This document shows positions 1 to 14,300 of a stretch of DNA of 64,000 bases, one piece after another. Below the pieces are notes generated by a model. It did no database searches. It saw nothing but the letters and a program-made list of their open reading frames with translations, and was not told the DNA's origin. The position numbers and the translations under genes were made by a program. The first letter of the stretch is position 1. Every line of letters begins with the position of its first letter. The stretch covers positions 3,631,543 through 3,695,542 of the forward strand of contig OU744452.1 of assembly GCA_916610825.1 (NCBI GenBank), in the 5' to 3' direction. This DNA is from Haliclystus octoradiatus. Lineage: Eukaryota; Cnidaria; Staurozoa; Stauromedusae; Haliclystidae.

Positions 1-660
1 TGCATCATTTTTGGTCACTTTGAGCTTCCAGGAGGCTCAGGCATTGTTCCTGGTCATTTTAAACTTCCATGGCAGTTATGCATCATTTTGGCTATTTTGA
101 ATTACCTTGTGAATTATCCATTGCTTTTTGTTATTTTGAACTCCCATCATTGTTTTTGGAAATTTTGAACTCTCTTGGGAGTTACGCAGAATTCTTGATA
201 ATTTTGAACTTCCATGGGACTCACGCATTGCTTTTGGTCATTTTAAACACTTTTATGAGTTATTCATCATTTGCACTCTCTTGGGAATTATGCACAGGAT
301 TGGTGATTTTGCACTCCCTTAGGATTTAGGCATTGTTTTTGGTCATTTTGCACATTCTTTGGATTTAGACATTGTTTTTTGTCATTTTGCACTACATTGA
401 AAATTAGAATATGTTTTTGGTTATTTTGCACACCTTTGGAAATTAGACATTGTTTTTGGTCACTTTGAACACTCTTGGTAGTTATGCATCATTTATGGTC
501 ATTTTGGGACTCTTTTATGATTTATGCGTCATTTTGATCATTTTGAACTTTTTTGAGAATTAGGCATTGCATTTGTTCATTTTGAACTCCCTTGGAAGTT
601 AAGCATCATGTTTGGTCATTTTGAACTCCCTTTGGAGTTATGCATCATGTTTGGTCATTT
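1..660 (+). repeat. Partial, diverged copy of the 2.6-kb higher-order repeat at the left edge
   Basis: This stretch parallels about 3,873-4,490 with an offset of 3,872 bp, including the shared anchor ATGGCAGTTATGCATCATTT at 69 and 3941. Differences include a TTATTGG to TTTTTGG change near 141 and an extra monomer near 360-400 that resembles the versions near 19,620 and 24,000. Similarity to the later copies stops near 655. Confidence 0.8.
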
Positions 661-2010
661 TTAATTACCTTGGGAATGAGACATTGTTTTTGGTCATTTT
701 GAACAACGTTGGGAATTATCCATTGCTTTTTGTTATTTTGAACTCCCATCATGGTTTTTGGTAATTATGAACTCTCTTGGGAGTTATGCATTACTTTTTG
801 TCATTTTGCACTCCCTTGGGAATTAAGAGTTGTTTTTGGTAATTTTGCACACCTTTAGAAATTAGACATTGTTTTTGGTCATTTTGAACACTCTTGGTAG
901 TTATGCTTCATTTATGGTCATTTTGGGACTGTTTTATGAGTTATGCGTCATTTTGGTAATTTTGAAATTTTTGAGAATTCGTCATTGCTTTTATTTATTT
1001 TGAACTCCCTCGGAAGTTATGCATCATGTTTGGTCATTTTGAACTCCCTTGGGAGTTATGCATCATGTTTACTCGTTTTGAATTTCCATGGCAATTGGCA
1101 TTGTTTTTAGTCATTTTGCACTCCCTTGGGAATTAAGCATTGTTTTTGGTCATTTTGCACACCCTTGTTAATTAGAAATTGCTTTTTGTCATTTTGAACT
1201 TCCAGGGGGCTCAGGCATTGTTTCTGGTCATTTTAAACTCCCGTGGTAGTTATGCATCATTTTGGTCGTTTTGAATTACCTTGGGAATGAGACATTGTTT
1301 TTGGTCATTTTGAACTTTGTTAGTAATTATACATCATTGTTGGTCATTTTCCACTCTCTTGAAAATTAGGCATCACTTTTTGTCATTTTGCACTCCCTTG
1401 GGAATTATGAATAGTTTTTGGTAATTTTGCACACCTTTAGAAATTAGACATTGTTTTTGGTCATTTTGAACACTCTTGGTAGTTATGCTTCATTTATGGT
1501 CATTTTGGGACTGTTTTATGAGTTATGTGTCATTTTGTTCATTTTGAACTTTTTGAGAATTCGTCATTGCTTTTATATATTTTGAATTCCCTCGGAAGTT
1601 ATGCATCATATTTGGTCATTTTGAACTCCCTTGGGAGTTATACATCATGTTTGGTCGTTTTCAATTTCCATGGTAATTGGCATTGTTTTTAGTCATTTTG
1701 CACTCTCTTGGGAATTAGGCAACAACTTTTGGTCATTTTCCACTTCCTTGGCAATTAAAAAAGGTTTTTTGTCATTTTGAACTCTCTTGAGAGTTATGCA
1801 TTGTTTCTGTTCATTTTGAACATCCAGGGGGCTCAGGCATTGTTTCTTGTCATTTTGAACTTCCATTGCAGTTATGCATCGTTTTGGTCATATTTAATCA
1901 CCTTGGGAATAAGACATTGTTTTTGGTCATTTTGAACTTTGTTGGTAATTATACATCATTAATGGTCATTTTCTACTCTTATGAGAATTAGGCATTATTT
2001 TTGGTCGTTT
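661..2010 (+). repeat. Diverged monomers between two higher-order repeat copies
   Basis: These are ordinary monomers that do not align with the 2.6-kb repeat. They resemble the older block at 25,311-30,118 instead, sharing for example GCTTCATTTATGG, TTTTATATATTTTGAA and TACTCGTTTTGAATTTCC variants. There is an internal near-duplication of about 0.58 kb, seen by comparing about 840-1080 with 1425-1660. No gene or other signal is seen. Confidence 0.75.
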
Positions 2011-3940
2011 TGCAATTCCTTGAAAATTATGCATTTATTTGGTCATTTTGAACTCCCATCATTGTTTTTGGTAATTTTTACCTCCCATTGGAGTGAATCA
2101 TCATTTTGGTCATTTTGAATTACCTTGGGAATGAGACATATTTTTTGGTCATTTTGAACAGCCTTGGAAATTATCCATTGCTTTTTGTTATTTTGAACTC
2201 CCATCATTGTTTTTGATAATTTTAAACTCCCATGGGAGTTATGCATCATTTTCGTCATTTTGGGACTCTTTTATGAGTTATGCGTAATTTTGATCATTTT
2301 GCACTCTTTCGAGAATTAGGCATTACGTTTGGTCATTTTCAAATAACATGGGATTTATGCATCATGTTTGGTGATTTTGAACTCCTTTGGGGTTATCTAT
2401 TGTTTTTGGTCAAATTAAGCTCTCTTCGGAGTTATGTATCATTCTTGGTCGTTTTGCACTCTCTCCAGAATTAGGCATTACTTTTGGTGATTTTGAACTC
2501 CATTGGGAGTTATGCATCATGTTTGATCATTTTCAACTCCCTTGGGAGTTATGCCTCATATTTGGTCGTTTTGAACTTCGATGAGACTTAAGCATTGTTT
2601 TTGGTCATTTTGAACTGCCTTGGCAATTATCCATTGTTTTTGGTCAAATTGAGCTCTTTTCGGTGTAATGCATCATTCTTGGTCATTTTGAAGTCCCTCG
2701 GGAATTCGGCATTGCTTTTGGTTATTTTGAACTCCCATCATTGTTTCTGGTCATTTTGAAATCCCATGGGAGTTATGCATCATTTTGGTCATTTTGAATT
2801 ACCTTGGGAATGAGACATTGTTTTTGGTCATTTTGAACAGCGTTGGGAATTATCCATTGCTTTTTGTTATTTTGAACTCCCATCATGGTTTTTGGTAATT
2901 ATGAAATATCTTGGGAGTTACGCAACATTCTTGATAATTTTGAACTTCCATGGAACTCAGGCATTGTTTTTGGTCATTTTAAACACTTTTATGAGTTATG
3001 CATCATTTGCACTCTCTTTTGAATCAGGCATTACTATTGGTCATGTTGAACTCCCTTGGGAGTTATGCCTCATGTTTGGTCGTTTTGAACTTCAATTTTA
3101 CTCAGGCATTGTTTTTGGTCATTTTCAACTCTTTTATGAGTTATGCATCACTTTGCACTTTCTTGGGAATTGGGCACAACTTTTGGTCATTTTGCACTTC
3201 CTTGGCAATTAGAAAAGGTTTTTTGTCATTTCGAACTCTCTTGGAAGTTATGCATCATTTCTGTTCATTTTGAACATCCAGGGGGCTCAGGCATTGTTTC
3301 TTGTCATTTTGAACTTCCATGGAAGTTATGCATCATTTTGGTCCTTTTTAATCACCTTGGGAATGAGACATTGTTTTTGGTCATTTTGAACATGGTTAGT
3401 AATTATACATCATTGTTGGTCATTTTCCACTCTCTTGGAAATTAGGCATTACTTTTGGTCATTTTGCACTTCCTTGGGAATTCGGAATTGTTTTTGGTAA
3501 ATTTGCACCCCTTTGGAAATTAGACATTGTTTTTGGTCATCTTGAACACTCTTGGTAGTTATGCATCATTTATGGTCATTTTGGGACTGTTTTATGAGTT
3601 TTTCGTCATTTTAGTCATTTTGAACTTTTTTGAGAATTAGGCATCGCTTTTGTATATTTTGAATTCCCTTGGAAGTTATGCATCATGTTTGGTCATTTTG
3701 AACTCCTTTGGCAGTTATGCATCATGTTTGGTCGTTTTGAACTTCCATGCCACTTGGCATTGTTTTTAGTCATTTTGCACTCCTTTGGGAATTAGGCATT
3801 GTTTTTGATCATTTTCCACACCCTTGTTAATTAGAAATTGTTTTTTGTCATTTCGAAATCTATTGGGAATTATGCATCATTTTTGGTCACTTTGAGCTTC
3901 CAGGAGGCTCAGGCATTGTTCCTGGTCATTTCAAACTTCC
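2011..3940 (+). repeat. 2.6-kb higher-order repeat, copy 1 (left part replaced)
   Basis: From about 2,011 this matches 4,601-6,530 with an offset of exactly 2,590 bp, at near identity. The join with the preceding diverged monomers lies near 2,005-2,020, just before the GAAAATTATGCATTTATTT monomer. The copy is therefore complete only in its right three quarters. Confidence 0.88.
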
Positions 3941-6530
3941 ATGGCAGTTATGCATCATTTTGGCCATTTTGAATTACCTTGGGAATTATCCATTGCTTTT
4001 TGTTATTTTGAACTCCCATCATTGTTATTGGTAATTTTGAACTCTCTTGGGAGTTACGCAGAATTCTTGATAATTTTGAACTTCCATGGGACTCACGCAT
4101 TGCTTTTGGTCATTTTAAACACTTTTATGAGTTATTCATCATTTGCACTCTCTTGGGAGTTAGGCACAGGATTGGTGATTTTGCACTCCCTTAGGATTTA
4201 GGCATTGTTTTTGGTCATTTTGCACAGTCTTGGGAATTAGAAAATGTCTTTGGTCATTTTGCACACCTTTGGAAATTAGACATTGTTTTTGGTCACTTTG
4301 AACACTCTTGGTAGTTATGCATCATTTATGGTCATTTTGGGACTCTTTTATGATTTATGCGTCATTTTGATCATTTTGAACTTTTTTGAGAATTAGGCAT
4401 TGCATTTGTTCATTTTGAACTCCCTTGGAAGTTAAGCATCATGTTTGGTCATTTTGAACTCCCTTTGGAGTTATGCATCATGTTTGGTCGTTTTGATCTT
4501 CCATGCATCTTAGGCATTGTTTTTGGTCCTTTTGAACTCTTTTATGAGTTATGCATCATTTTGCACTCTCTAGAAAATTAGGCATGGTTTTTTGTCATTT
4601 TGCACACCCTTGAAAATTATGCATTTATTTGGTCATTTTGAACTCCCATCATTGTTTTTGGTAATTTTTACCTCCCATTGGAGTGATGCATCATTTTGGT
4701 CATTTTGAATTACCTTGGGAATGAGACATATTTTTTGGTCATTTTGAACAGCCTTGGAAATTATCCATTGCTTTTTGTTATTTTGAACTCTCATCATTGT
4801 TTTTGATAATTTTAAACTCCCATGGGAGTTATGCATCATTTTCGTCATTTTGGGACTCTTTTATGAGTTATGCGTAATTTTGATCATTTTGCACTCTTTC
4901 GAGAATTAGGCATTACGTTTGGTCATTTTCAAATAACATGGGATTTATGCATCATGTTTGGTGATTTTGAACTCCTTTGGGGTTATCTATTGTTTTTGGT
5001 CAAATTAAGCTCTCTTCGGAGTTATGTATCATTCTTGGTCGTTTTGCACTCTCTCCAGAATTAGGCATTACTTTTGGTCATTTTGAACTCCATTGGGAGT
5101 TATGCATCATGTTTGATCATTTTCAACTCCCTTGGGAGTTATGCCTCATATTTGGTCGTTTTGAACTTCGATGAGACTTAAGCATTGTTTTTGGTCATTT
5201 TGAACTGCCTTGGCAATTATCCATTGTTTTTGGTCAAATTGAGCTCTTTTCGGTGTAATGCATCATTCTTGGTCATTTTGAAGTCCCTCGGGAATTCGGC
5301 ATTGCTTTTGGTTATTTTGAACTCCCATCATTGTTTCTGTTCATTTTGAAATCCCATGGGAGTTATGCATCATTTTGGTCATTTTGAATTACCTTGGGAA
5401 TGAGACATTGTTTTTGGTCATTTTGAACAGCGTTGGGAATTATCCATTGCTTTTTGTTATTTTGAACTCCCATCATGGTTTTTGGTAATTATGAAATATC
5501 TTGGGAGTTACGCAACATTCTTGATAATTTTGAACTTCCATGGAACTCAGGCATTGTTTTTGGTCATTTTAAACACTTTTATGAGTTATGCATCATTTGC
5601 ACTCTCTTTTGAATCAGGCATTACTATTGGTCATGTTGAACTCCCTTGGGAGTTATGCCTCATGTTTGGTCGTTTTGAACTTCAATTTTACTCAGGCATT
5701 GTTTTTGGTCATTTTCAACTCTTTTATGAGTTATGCATCACTTTGCACTTTCTTGGGAATTGGGCACAACTTTTGGTCATTTTGCACTTCCTTGGCAATT
5801 AGAAAAGGTTTTTTGTCATTTCGAACTCTCTTGGAAGTTATGCATCATTTCTGTTCATTTTGAACATCCAGGGGGCTCAGGCATTGTTTCTTGTCATTTT
5901 GAACTTCCATGGAAGTTATGCATCATTTTGGTCCTTTTTAATCACCTTGGGAATGAGACATTGTTTTTGGTCATTTTGAACATGGTTAGTAATTATACAT
6001 CATTGTTGGTCATTTTCCACTCTCTTGGAAATTAGGCATTACTTTTGGTCATTTTGCACTTCCTTGGGAATTCGGAATTGTTTTTGGTAAATTTGCACCC
6101 CTTTGGAAATTAGACATTGTTTTTGGTCATCTTGAACACTCTTGGTAGTTATGCATCATTTATGGTCATTTTGGGACTGTTTTATGAGTTTTTCGTCATT
6201 TTAGTCATTTTGAACTTTTTTGAGAATTAGGCATCGCTTTTGTATATTTTGAATTCCCTTGGAAGTTATGCATCATGTTTGGTCATTTTGAACTCCTTTG
6301 GCAGTTATGCATCATGTTTGGTCGTTTTGAACTTCCATGCCACTTGGCATTGTTTTTAGTCATTTTGCACTCCTTTGGGAATTAGGCATTGTTTTTGATC
6401 ATTTTCCACACCCTTGTTAATTAGAAATTGTTTTTTGTCATTTCGAAATCTATTGGGAATTATGCATCATTTTTGGTCACTTTGAGCTTCCAGGAGGCTC
6501 AGGCATTGTTCCTGGTCATTTCAAACTTCC
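3941..6530 (+). repeat. 2.6-kb higher-order repeat, copy 2 (2,590 bp)
   Basis: Boundaries are set by convention at the anchor ATGGCAGTTATGCATCATTT. This copy and the one at 11,711-14,300 are both 2,590 bp and can be taken as the reference length. That length equals 66 x 39 + 16, so some monomers are not 39 bp. The internal order of variant monomers is the same as in its neighbours. Confidence 0.93.
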
Positions 6531-9081
6531 ATGGCAGTTATGCATCATTTTGGCCATTTTGAATTACCTTGGGAATTATCCATTGCTTTTTGTTATTTTG
6601 AACTCCCATCATTGTTATTGGTAATTTTGAACTCTCTTGGGAGTTACGCAGAATTCTTGATAATTTTGAACTTCCATGGGACTCACGCATTGCTTTTGGT
6701 CATTTTAAACACTTTTATGAGTTATTCATCATTTGCACTCTCTTGGGAGTTAGGCACAGGATTGGTGATTTTGCACTCCCTTAGGATTTAGGCATTGTTT
6801 TTGGTCATTTTGCACAGTCTTGGGAATTAGAAAATGTCTTTGGTCATTTTGCACACCTTTGGAAATTAGACATTGTTTTTGGTCACTTTGAACACTCTTG
6901 GTAGTTATGCATCATTTATGGTCATTTTGGGACTCTTTTATGATTTATGCGTCATTTTGATCATTTTGAACTTTTTTGAGAATTAGGCATTGCATTTGTT
7001 CATTTTGAACTCCCTTGGAAGTTAAGCATCATGTTTGGTCATTTTGAACTCCCTTTGGAGTTATGCATCATGTTTGGTCGTTTTGATCTTCCATGCATCT
7101 TAGGCATTGTTTTTGGTCCTTTTGAACTCTTTTATGAGTTATGCATCATTTTGCACTCTCTAGAAAATTAGGCATGGTTTTTTGTCATTTTGCACACCCT
7201 TGAAAATTATGCATTTATTTGGTCATTTTGAACTCCCATCATTGTTTTTGGTAATTTTTACCTCCCATTGGAGTGATGCATCATTTTGGTCATTTTGAAC
7301 AGCCTTGGAAATTATCCATTGCTTTTTGTTATTTTGAACTCCCATCATTGTTTTTGATAATTTTAAACTCCCATGGGAGTTATGCATCATTTTCGTCATT
7401 TTGGGACTCTTTTATGAGTTATGCGTAATTTTGATCATTTTGCACTCTTTCGAGAATTAGGCATTACGTTTGGTCATTTTCAAATAACATGGGATTTATG
7501 CATCATGTTTGGTGATTTTGAACTCCTTTGGGGTTATCTATTGTTTTTGGTCAAATTAAGCTCTCTTCGGAGTTATGTATCATTCTTGGTCGTTTTGCAC
7601 TCTCTCCAGAATTAGGCATTACTTTTGGTCATTTTGAACTCCATTGGGAGTTATGCATCATGTTTGATCATTTTCAACTCCCTTGGGAGTTATGCCTCAT
7701 ATTTGGTCGTTTTGAACTTCGATGAGACTTAAGCATTGTTTTTGGTCATTTTGAACTGCCTTGGGAATTATCCATTGTTTTTGGTCAAATTGAGCTCTTT
7801 TCGGTGTAATGCATCATTCTTGGTCATTTTGAAGTCCCTCGGGAATTCGGCATTGCTTTTGGTTATTTTGAACTCCCATCATTGTTTCTGGTCATTTTAA
7901 AATCCCATGGGAGTTATGCATCATTTTGGTCATTTTGAATTACCTTGGGAATGAGACATTGTTTTTGGTCATTTTGAGCAGCGTTGGGAATTATCCATTG
8001 CTTTTTGTTATTTTGAACTCCTATCATGGTTTTTGGTAATTATGAACTCTCTTGGGAGTTACGCAACATTCTTGATAATTTTGAACTTCCATGGAACTCA
8101 GGCATTGTTTTTGGTCATTTTAAACACTTTTATGAGTTATGCATCATTTGCACTCTCTTTTGAATCAGGCATTACTATTGGTCATGTTGAACTCCCTTGG
8201 GAGTTATGCCTCATGTTTGGTCGTTTTGAACTTCAATTTTACTCAGGCATTGTTTTTGGTCATTTTCAACTCTTTTATGAGTTATGCATCACTTTGCACT
8301 TTCTTGGGAATTGGGCACAACTTTTGGTCATTTTGCACTTCCTTGGCAATTAGAAAAGGTTTTTTGTCATTTCGAACTCTCTTGGAAGTTATGCATCATT
8401 TCTGTTCATTTTGAACATCCAGGGGGCTCAGGCATTGTTTCTTGTCATTTTGAACTTCCATGGGAGTTATGCATCATTTTGGTCCTTTTTAATCACCTTG
8501 GGAATGAGACATTGTTTTTGGTCATTTTGAACATGGTTAGTAATTATACATCATTGTTGGTCATTTTCCACTCTCTTGGAAATTAGGCATTACTTTTGGT
8601 CATTTTGCACTTCCTTGGGAATTCGGAATTGTTTTTGGTAAATTTGCACCCCTTTGGAAATTAGACATTGTTTTTGGTCATTTTGAACACTCTTGGTAGT
8701 AATGCATCATTTATGGTCATTTTGGGACTGTTTTATGAGTTATTCGTCATTTTAGTCATTTTGAACTTTTTTGAGAATTAGGCATCGCTTTTGTATATTT
8801 TGAACTCCCTTGGAAGTTATGCATCATGTTTGGTCATTTTGAACTCCCTTGGGAGTTATGCATCATGTTTGGTCGTTTTGAACTTCCATGCCACTTGGCA
8901 TTGTTTTTAGTCATTTTGCACTCCTTTGGGAATTAGGCATTGTTTTCGATCATTTTCCACACCCTTGTTAATTAGAAATTGTTTTTTGTCATTTCGAAAT
9001 CTATTGGGAATTATGCATCATTTTTGGTCACTTTGAGCTTCCAGGAGGCTCAGGCATTGTTCCTGGTCATTTTAAACTTCC
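6531..9081 (+). repeat. 2.6-kb higher-order repeat, copy 3 (2,551 bp, one monomer missing)
   Basis: This copy is 39 bp shorter than copy 2. The missing monomer is the GAATTACCTTGGGAATGAGA type, lost near 7,300, where CATTTTGGTCATTTTGAACAG now follows directly. The rest aligns closely with copies 2 and 4. Confidence 0.92.
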
Positions 9082-11710
9082 ATGGCAGTTATGCATCATT
9101 TTGGCCATTTTGAATTACCTTGTGAATTATCCATTGCTTTTTGTTATTTTGAACTCCCATCATTGTTATTGGTAATTTTGAACTCTCTTGGGAGTTACGC
9201 AGAATTCTTGATAATTTTGAACTTCCATGGGACTCACGCATTGCTTTTGGTCATTTTAAACACTTTTATGAGTTATTCATCATTTGCACTCTCTTGGGAA
9301 TTAGGCACAGGATTGGTGATTTTGCACTCCCTTAGGATTTAGGCATTGTTTTTGGTCATTTTGCACAGTCTTGGGAATTAGACATTGTTTTATGTCATTT
9401 TGCACTACCTTGGGAATTAGAAAATGTTTTTGGTCATTTTGCACACCTTTGGAAATTAGACATTGTTTTTGGTCACTTTGAACACTCTTGGTAGTTATGC
9501 ATCATTTATGGTCATTTTGGGACTCTTTTATGATTTATGCGTCATTTTGATCATTTTGAACTTTTTTGAGAATTAGGCATTGCATTTGTTCATTTTGAAC
9601 TCCCTTGGAAGTTAAGCATCATGTTTGGTCATTTTGAACTCCCTTTGGAGTTATGCATCATGTTTGGTCGTTTTGATCTTCCATGCATCTTAGGCATTGT
9701 TTTTGGTCCTTTTGAACTCTTTTATGAGTTATGCATCATTTTGCACTCTCTAGAAAATTAGGCATGGTTTTTTGTCATTTTGCACACCCTTGAAAATTAT
9801 GCATTTATTTGGTCATTTTGAACTCCCATCATTGTTTTTGGTAATTTTTACCTCCCATTGGAGTGATGCATCATTTTGGTCATTTTGAATTACCTTGGGA
9901 ATGAGACATATTTTTTGGTCATTTTGAACAGCCTTGGAAATTATCCATTGCTTTTTGTTATTTGAACTCCCATCATTGTTTTTGATAATTTTAAACTCCC
10001 ATGGGAGTTATGCATCATTTTCGTCATTTTGGGACTCTTTTATGAGTTATGCGTAATTTTGATCATTTTGCACTCTTTCGAGAAGTAGGCATTACGTTTG
10101 GTCATTTTCAAATAACATGGGATTTATGCATCATGTTTGGTGATTTTGAACTCCTTTGGGGTTATCTATTGTTTTTGGTCAAATTAAGCTCTCTTCGGAG
10201 TTATGTATCATTCTTGGTCGTTTTGCACTCTCTCCGGAATTAGGCATTACTTTTGGTCATTTTGAACTCCATTGGGAGTTATGCATCATGTTTGATCATT
10301 TTCAACTCCCTTGGGAGTTATGCCTCATATTTGGTCGTTTTGAACTTCGATGAGACTTAAGCATTGTTTTTGGTCATTTTGAACTGCCTTGGGAATTATC
10401 CATTGTTTTTGGTCAAATTGAGCTCTTTTCGGTGTAATGCATCATTCTTGGTCATTTTGAAGTCCCTCGGGAATTCTGCATTGCTTTTGGTTATTTTGAA
10501 CTCCCATCATTGTTTCTGGTCATTTTAAAATCCCATGGGAGTTATGCATCATTTTGGTCATTTTGAATTACCTTGGGAATGAGACATTGTTTTTGGTCAT
10601 TTTGAGCAGCGTTGGGAATTATCCATTGCTTTTTGTTATTTTGAACTCCCATCATGGTTTTTGGTAATTATGAACTCTCTTGGGAGTTACGCAACATTCT
10701 TGATAATTTTGAACTTCCATGGAACTCAGGCATTGTTTTTGGTCATTTTAAACACTTTTATGAGTTATGCATCATTTGCACTCTCTTTTGAATCAGGCAT
10801 TACTATTGGTCATGTTGAACTCCCTTGGGAGTTATGCCTCATGTTTGGTCGTTTTGAACTTCAATTTTACTCAGGCATTGTTTTTGGTCATTTTCAACTC
10901 TTTTATGAGTTATGCATCACTTTGCACTTTCTTGGGAATTGCGCACAACTTTTGGTCATTTTGCACTTCCTTGGCAATTACAAAAGGTTTTTTTGTCATT
11001 TCGAACTCTCTTGGAAGTTATGCATCATTTCTGTTCATTTTGAACATCCAGGGGGCTCAGGCATTGTTTCTTGTCATTTTGAACTTCCATGGAAGTTATG
11101 CATCATTTTGGTCCTTTTTAATCACCTTGGGAATGAGACATTGTTTTTGGTCATTTTGAACATGGTTAGTAATTATACATCATTGTTGGTCATTTTCCAC
11201 TCTCTTGGAAATTAGGCATTACTTTTGGTCATTTTGCACTTCCTTGGGAATTCGGAATTGTTTTTGGTAAATTTGCACCCCTTTGGAAATTAGACATTGT
11301 TTTTGGTCATCTTGAACACTCTTGGTAGTTATGCATCATTTATGGTCATTTTGGGACTGTTTTATGAGTTTTTCGTCATTTTAGTCATTTTGAACTTTTT
11401 TGAGAATTAGGCATCGCTTTTGTATATTTTGAATTCCCTTGGAAGTTATGCATCATGTTTGGTCATTTTGAACTCCTTTGGCAGTTATGCATCATGTTTG
11501 GTCGTTTTGAACTTCCATGCCACTTGGCATTGTTTTTAGTCATTTTGCACTCCTTTGGGAATTAGGCATTGTTTTTGATCATTTTCCACACCCTTGTTAA
11601 TTAGAAATTGTTTTTTGTCATTTCGAAATCTATTGGGAATTATGCATCATTTTTGGTCACTTTGAGCTTCCAGGAGGCTCAGGCATTGTTCCTGGTCATT
11701 TCAAACTTCC
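9082..11710 (+). repeat. 2.6-kb higher-order repeat, copy 4 (2,629 bp, one monomer extra)
   Basis: This copy is 39 bp longer than copy 2, because of an added ACATTGTTTTATGTCATTTT monomer near 9,380-9,420. It also has a one-T loss in GTTATTTGAACTCCC near 9,960. A TAG to TAC change in CAATTACAAAAGG near 10,980 merges two open frames into a 184-codon frame (10,661-11,215). Copies at 14,301 and 19,336 share that marker. Confidence 0.92.
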
Positions 11711-14300
11711 ATGGCAGTTATGCATCATTTTGGCCATTTTGAATTACCTTGGGAATTATCCATTGCTTTTTGTTATTTTGAACTCCCATCATTGTTATTG
11801 GTAATTTTGAACTCTCTTGGGAGTTACGCAGAATTCTTGATAATTTTGAACTTCCATGGGACTCACGCATTGCTTTTGGTCATTTTAAACACTTTTATGA
11901 GTTATTCATCATTTGCACTCTCTTGGGAGTTAGGCACAGGATTGGTGATTTTGCACTCCCTTAGGATTTAGGCATTGTTTTTGGTCATTTTGCACAGTCT
12001 TGGGAATTAGAAAATGTCTTTGGTCATTTTGCACACCTTTGGAAATTAGACATTGTTTTTGGTCACTTTGAACACTCTTGGTAGTTATGCATCATTTATG
12101 GTCATTTTGGGACTCTTTTATGATTTATGCGTCATTTTGATCATTTTGAACTTTTTTGAGAATTAGGCATTGCATTTGTTCATTTTGAACTCCCTTGGAA
12201 GTTAAGCATCATGTTTGGTCATTTTGAACTCCCTTTGGAGTTATGCATCATGTTTGGTCGTTTTGATCTTCCATGCATCTTAGGCATTGTTTTTGGTCCT
12301 TTTGAACTCTTTTATGAGTTATGCATCATTTTGCACTCTCTAGAAAATTAGGCATGGTTTTTTGTCATTTTGCACACCCTTGAAAATTATGCATTTATTT
12401 GGTCATTTTGAACTCCCATCATTGTTTTTGGTAATTTTTACCTCCCATTGGAGTGATGCATCATTTTGGTCATTTTGAATTACCTTGGGAATGAGACATA
12501 TTTTTTGGTCATTTTGAACAGCCTTGGAAATTATCCATTGCTTTTTGTTATTTTGAACTCCCATCATTGTTTTTGATAATTTTAAACTCCCATGGGAGTT
12601 ATGCATCATTTTCGTCATTTTGGGACTCTTTTATGAGTTATGCGTAATTTTGATCATTTTGCACTCTTTCGAGAATTAGGCATTACGTTTGGTCATTTTC
12701 AAATAACATGGGATTTATGCATCATGTTTGGTGATTTTGAACTCCTTTGGGGTTATCTATTGTTTTTGGTCAAATTAAGCTCTCTTCGGAGTTATGTATC
12801 ATTCTTGGTCGTTTTGCACTCTCTCCAGAATTAGGCATTACTTTTGGTCATTTTGAACTCCATTGGGAGTTATGCATCATGTTTGATCATTTTCAACTCC
12901 CTTGGGAGTTATGCCTCATATTTGGTCGTTTTGAACTTCGATGAGACTTAAGCATTGTTTTTGGTCATTTTGAACTGCCTTGGGAATTATCCATTGTTTT
13001 TGGTCAAATTGAGCTCTTTTCGGTGTAATGCATCATTCTTGGTCATTTTGAAGTCCCTCGGGAATTCGGCATTGCTTTTGGTTATTTTGAAATCCCATCA
13101 TTGTTTCTGGTCATTTTAAAATCCCATGGGAGTTATGCATCATTTTGGTCATTTTGAATTACCTTGGGAATGAGACATTGTTTTTGGTCATTTTGAGCAG
13201 CGTTGGGAATTATCCATTGCTTTTTGTTATTTTGAACTCCTATCATGGTTTTTGGTAATTATGAACTCTCTTGGGAGTTACGCAACATTCTTGATAATTT
13301 TGAACTTCCATGGAACTCAGGCATTGTTTTTGGTCATTTTAAACACTTTTATGAGTTATACATCATTTGCACTCTCTTTTGAATCAGGCATTACTATTGG
13401 TCATGTTGAACTCCCTTGGGAGTTATGCCTCATGTTTGGTCGTTTTGAACTTCAATTTTACTCAGGCATTGTTTTTGGTCATTTTCAACTCTTTTATGAG
13501 TTATGCATCACTTTGCACTTTCTTGGGAATTGGGCACAACTTTTGGTCATTTTGCACTTCCTTGGCAATTAGAAAAGGTTTTTTGTCATTTCGAACTCTC
13601 TTGGAAGTTATGCATCATTTCTGTTCATTTTGAACATCCAGGGGGCTCAGGCATTGTTTCTTGTCATTTTGAACTTCCATGGGAGTTATGCATCATTTTG
13701 GTCCTTTTTAATCACCTTGGGAATGAGACATTGTTTTTGGTCATTTTGAACATGGTTAGTAATTATACATCATTGTTGGTCATTTTCCACTCTCTTGGAA
13801 ATTAGGCATTACTTTTGGTCATTTTGCACTTCCTTGGGAATTCGGAATTGTTTTTGGTAAATTTGCACCCCTTTGGAAATTAGACATTGTTTTTGGTCAT
13901 TTTGAACACTCTTGGTAGTAATGCATCATTTATGGTCATTTTGGGACTGTTTTATGAGTTATTCGTCATTTTAGTCATTTTGAACTTTTTTGAGAATTAG
14001 GCATCGCTTTTGTATATTTTGAACTCCCTTGGAAGTTATGCATCATGTTTGGTCATTTTGAACTCCCTTGGGAGTTATGCATCATGTTTGGTCGTTTTGA
14101 ACTTCCATGCCGCTTGGCATTGTTTTTAGTCATTTTGCACTCCTTTGGGAATTAGGCATTGTTTTCGATCATTTTCCACACCCTTGTTAATTAGAAATTG
14201 TTTTTTGTCATTTCGAAATCTATTGGGAATTATGCATCATTTTTGGTCACTTTGAGCTTCCAGGAGGCTCAGGCATTGTTCCTGGTCATTTTAAACTTCC
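11711..14300 (+). repeat. 2.6-kb higher-order repeat, copy 5 (2,590 bp)
   Basis: This copy has the same length as copy 2 and the same variant markers in its left half (TTACCTTGGGAATTATCC after the anchor, AAAATGTCTTTGG near 12,010). Copy 4 types and copy 2 types alternate here, which suggests a partly dimeric repeat of about 5.2 kb. Confidence 0.92.
14051..14089 (+). repeat. Exemplar of the standard 39-bp monomer
   Basis: This is a representative monomer, running from GGTCATTTTG to ATCATGTTT. It holds the imperfect dyad AACTCCC-TT-GGGAGTT (7-bp arms, 2-nt centre) followed by the ATGCAT hexamer. The next monomer starts directly at 14,090. Its length of 13 codons keeps two + strand frames open through successive copies, while the third frame meets TGA in TTTTGAAC. 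A second common class replaces GAGTTATGCATCATG with GAATTAGGCATTGTT, and that class brings an in-phase TAG. Confidence 0.95.

Noticed and set aside
2043-2258. Minus-strand frames of 61-72 codons (also near 4,633, 12,403, 38,266, 42,800, 43,329 and 49,470)
   Set aside because: These are reverse readings of the same monomers, repeated with the HOR. Single-base changes destroy them in sister copies, for example the one-T loss near 9,960.
10661-11215. 184-codon open frame (also at 15,880-16,434 and 20,914-21,468) as a possible repeat protein gene
   Set aside because: It is built of the 39-bp satellite and exists only because a TAG became TAC near 10,980. The overlapping frame (10,767-11,159) is equally open. 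There is no start context, codon bias, domain or conservation of one frame over another.
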